Notes under the pieces: generated by a model | What the model was told of the DNA's origin: nothing | Database searches by the model: none | Seen by the model: the letters and a program-made list of their open reading frames with translations, nothing else | Made by a program: the position numbers and the translations under genes | Origin: Acidobacteriota bacterium | GTDB lineage: Bacteria > Acidobacteriota > Terriglobia > Terriglobales > Acidobacteriaceae | Assembly: GCA_018268855.1 (NCBI GenBank) | Contig: JAFDVR010000006.1 | Location: forward strand, 310,001-374,000 | Reading direction: 5' to 3' | DNA: 64,000 nt | Part shown: positions 62,736 to 64,000 of the stretch, in pieces | Layout: each line of letters begins with the position of its first letter | Numbering within the stretch: the stretch's first letter is position 1

Positions 62736-62869
62736 GAGCACGGGCAGGCGACTGCGATCCTTTTGCTTTTTTGATTTCGAGAGTATTTCGTTCACTGGTT
62801 TCAGTTTTATCTTGAAACGGCTGCACGTTTGCCTGTAGCTTGGCTAGCTATCCGCAGGAGCGGTGCGCG

Positions 62870-63532
62870 ATGATGACGGGAAAGAAGCTGGATGATGAAT
62901 TTTCGACAGATACGATTGCGACCCTGATCTTTGGGGGAGTGATTCTGCTTGTCACGCTGGTGCTTTGTTTCAAACTGGGCAGCGGATGGACGAGCGGGAC
63001 AGCGATGTTGCTGCTGTCGATGGTTACGGGGATGCTGGTAGGGTGGGTGACTGGGATTCTGGCTTCGCCGTATTCCGGCGATGTAGCGTACTTTGGCAAA
63101 CTTGGGCAGGCGCTTTCGGCGATCTTTACCGGCTACATTGCAGCGAAGGCCAGCCCTCTGCTCGATCTTCTGCTTCAACACCCGGGCGCGGTGCCTACGG
63201 AGATCCGTCTGCGCCTTTTGTTTGGGGTGTGCGGGTTTCTAATTGCGCTGATTATTACGTTTGTCTCGCGCAGATATGCGGTGGAGGAGCTGAAGATTGC
63301 TCCGGTTTCGCTGGTGCATGCTGGAGATTCGGTAGAGTTGGTGGCGTCGCTAAAAGACCTGCAGGTGCAGGGGGTGCGATGGATATGCGAGGACCCGGAA
63401 TGCGCGGTGGATGAGCGGCTCGGAATTTTCAAAGCGCCGGAGAAGGTGGCGGCCGCGAGGAATGTTGTGGTGGTTGCTTACGATCCTAAGCGGCCTGAAG
63501 TTCGAGGGTCGTTGAAGGTGCCGATCGCGTAA
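62870..63532 (+). CDS. Membrane protein with C-terminal Ig-like domain, unknown function
   Basis: 220 residues; ATG 62870 with GCAGGAG 9 bases upstream. Membrane helices at roughly 14-32 (IATLIFGGVILLVTLVLCF), 40-62 (MLLLSMVTGMLVGWVTGILA), 73-92 and 112-132 (LLFGVCGFLIALIITFVS). The last 80 residues are soluble (IAPVSLVHAGDSVELVASL to VVVVAYDPKRPEVRGSLKVPI), resembling a bacterial Ig-like fold with two cysteines (WICEDPEC). No family recognised. It lies between the two efp-tail copies. Confidence 0.75.
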   Translation: MMTGKKLDDEFSTDTIATLIFGGVILLVTLVLCFKLGSGWTSGTAMLLLSMVTGMLVGWVTGILASPYSGDVAYFGKLGQALSAIFTGYIAAKASPLLDLLLQHPGAVPTEIRLRLLFGVCGFLIALIITFVSRRYAVEELKIAPVSLVHAGDSVELVASLKDLQVQGVRWICEDPECAVDERLGIFKAPEKVAAARNVVVVAYDPKRPEVRGSLKVPIA

Positions 63533-63556
63533 AGGATGCGATGCTTCTACAAACAG

Positions 63557-63586
63557 AAAGGCGCAGCCGATGATGGCTGCGCCTTT
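63557..63586. terminator. Terminator between the membrane-protein gene and efp
   Basis: AAAGGCGCAGCC, loop GATGAT, GGCTGCGCCTTT: a perfect 12-base stem between convergent genes. Confidence 0.9.
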
Positions 63587-63628
63587 GGTTTGTGGATGAG
63601 GTTGCGTGTTTCTGGATGCTCGAGCTCC

Positions 63629-64000
63629 TTAGGCGCGGGACATATAGCTGCCTTCGCTGGTGTCGATGCGGATTTTCTCTCCTTCGTTGATGAAGGGCGG
63701 CACCTGGACGACGAGCCCGGTTTCGAGCTTGGCGGGCTTGGTGACGGAGGAGGCTGTGGCGGACTTGATGCCGGGTTCGGTTTCCACGACCGTCATTTCG
63801 ACGACCTGCGGGAGTTCGATGCCTACGGCCTTGCCGTCGAAGAAGCTGACTTCGATGTTGATATTGGGGAGCAGGTAGTCGACGGCGTCGCCGAGGGTGT
63901 CGCGCTTGAGCATGGTCTGCTCGTAGGTCTGGGTGTCCATGAAGTAGTAGTCGTCGCCGTCGTTGTAGAGGAACTCCATGGGGACCTCGTCGACGATGAC
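63629..64000 (-). CDS. efp: Elongation factor P, C-terminal part (cut by window edge)
   Basis: The last 123 codons of a canonical [58 protein letters not shown]. Domains II and III are complete; domain I with the modifiable lysine is outside the window. It rescues ribosomes stalled at consecutive prolines. Together with the EfpL-type gene at 28226 the genome carries two EF-P forms, and a third partial copy of the tail is at 62690. Confidence 0.93.
   Translation of the reverse strand, partial: VIVDEVPMEFLYNDGDDYYFMDTQTYEQTMLKRDTLGDAVDYLLPNINIEVSFFDGKAVGIELPQVVEMTVVETEPGIKSATASSVTKPAKLETGLVVQVPPFINEGEKIRIDTSEGSYMSRA

Larger units (their letters stand above)
62532..62869. other. Gap holding a terminator and an efp-tail remnant
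   Basis: 338 bases between the HEPN gene and the membrane-protein gene. It contains the terminator at 62626-62656 and the reversed efp 3'-end remnant at 62690-62735; the flanks show nothing else. Confidence 0.65.

Noticed and set aside
1..64000. CRISPR arrays, rRNA operons, integrases and insertion sequences
   Set aside because: No regularly spaced repeats, no rRNA sequence and no transposase or integrase motif could be seen anywhere in the window.

Overview
The window looks like a core-chromosome segment of an acidobacterium, most likely class Terriglobia (the Terriglobus/Granulicella/Edaphobacter group). This is an inference from the gene families, the didermic cell-wall and LPS genes, the abundance of plant-polysaccharide hydrolases and the overall character of the proteins; no 16S rRNA is present. 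Genes are dense, many overlap by 4 bases (ATGA/GTGA), and several intergenic gaps carry near-perfect hairpin terminators. No rRNA, CRISPR array, integrase or transposase is visible.

1-7.1 kb (minus): a long probable operon runs HExxH metallopeptidase - mtnP - PfkB kinase - membrane glycosyltransferase - dapF - LD-carboxypeptidase - mpl (cut by the window edge). The last three all handle the meso-diaminopimelate-containing murein tripeptide, giving a biosynthesis-plus-recycling unit. 7.1-10.6 kb (plus): ygfZ, a DUF1844 protein, a PhnP-type metallo-hydrolase and ribF. 10.5-14.7 kb (minus): a class A penicillin-binding protein, an S41-family protein lacking its catalytic serine, and tRNA-Met(CAT).

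14.8-24 kb: kdsB, a HAD phosphatase, a phosphohexomutase, an aminotransferase, a start-less PspA-like fragment behind coaD, then a divergent ECF sigma / zinc anti-sigma / LTxxQ periplasmic metal-sensor cluster, a secreted beta-propeller protein and recA. 24-33.4 kb: a Tat-exported GH106 rhamnosidase, a frameshifted intradiol dioxygenase lipoprotein, an EfpL/YeiP-type EF-P paralogue, a second frameshifted gene, a Tat-exported metallophosphoesterase, an M19 dipeptidase and two cyclophilins (one secreted, one cytosolic).

33.4-45.7 kb: mqo and icd in tandem, a VOC protein, a GH78 rhamnosidase, a secreted BNR-repeat protein, an OmpA-family outer-membrane protein with Ig-like domains, an isolated nuoB and a secreted protein of unknown role. 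45.8-60.6 kb: glnD, an HD-GYP protein, a Crp/Fnr regulator, apt, a zinc alcohol dehydrogenase, a TPR membrane protein, xseA-glmM, hslR-acyP, a BON protein, DUF1622, an epoxide-hydrolase-like enzyme and a secreted esterase.

60.6-64 kb is the accessory-looking end. A repeat-rich gene-free stretch leads to an AT-rich gene for a HEPN-domain protein resembling ApeA-like defence proteins. A second, diverged copy of the 3' end of efp with its terminator follows, then a small membrane protein, then the real efp, which runs off the window. The direct repeat of the efp tail beside the HEPN gene is the strongest lead for an unrecognised insertion or accessory system.
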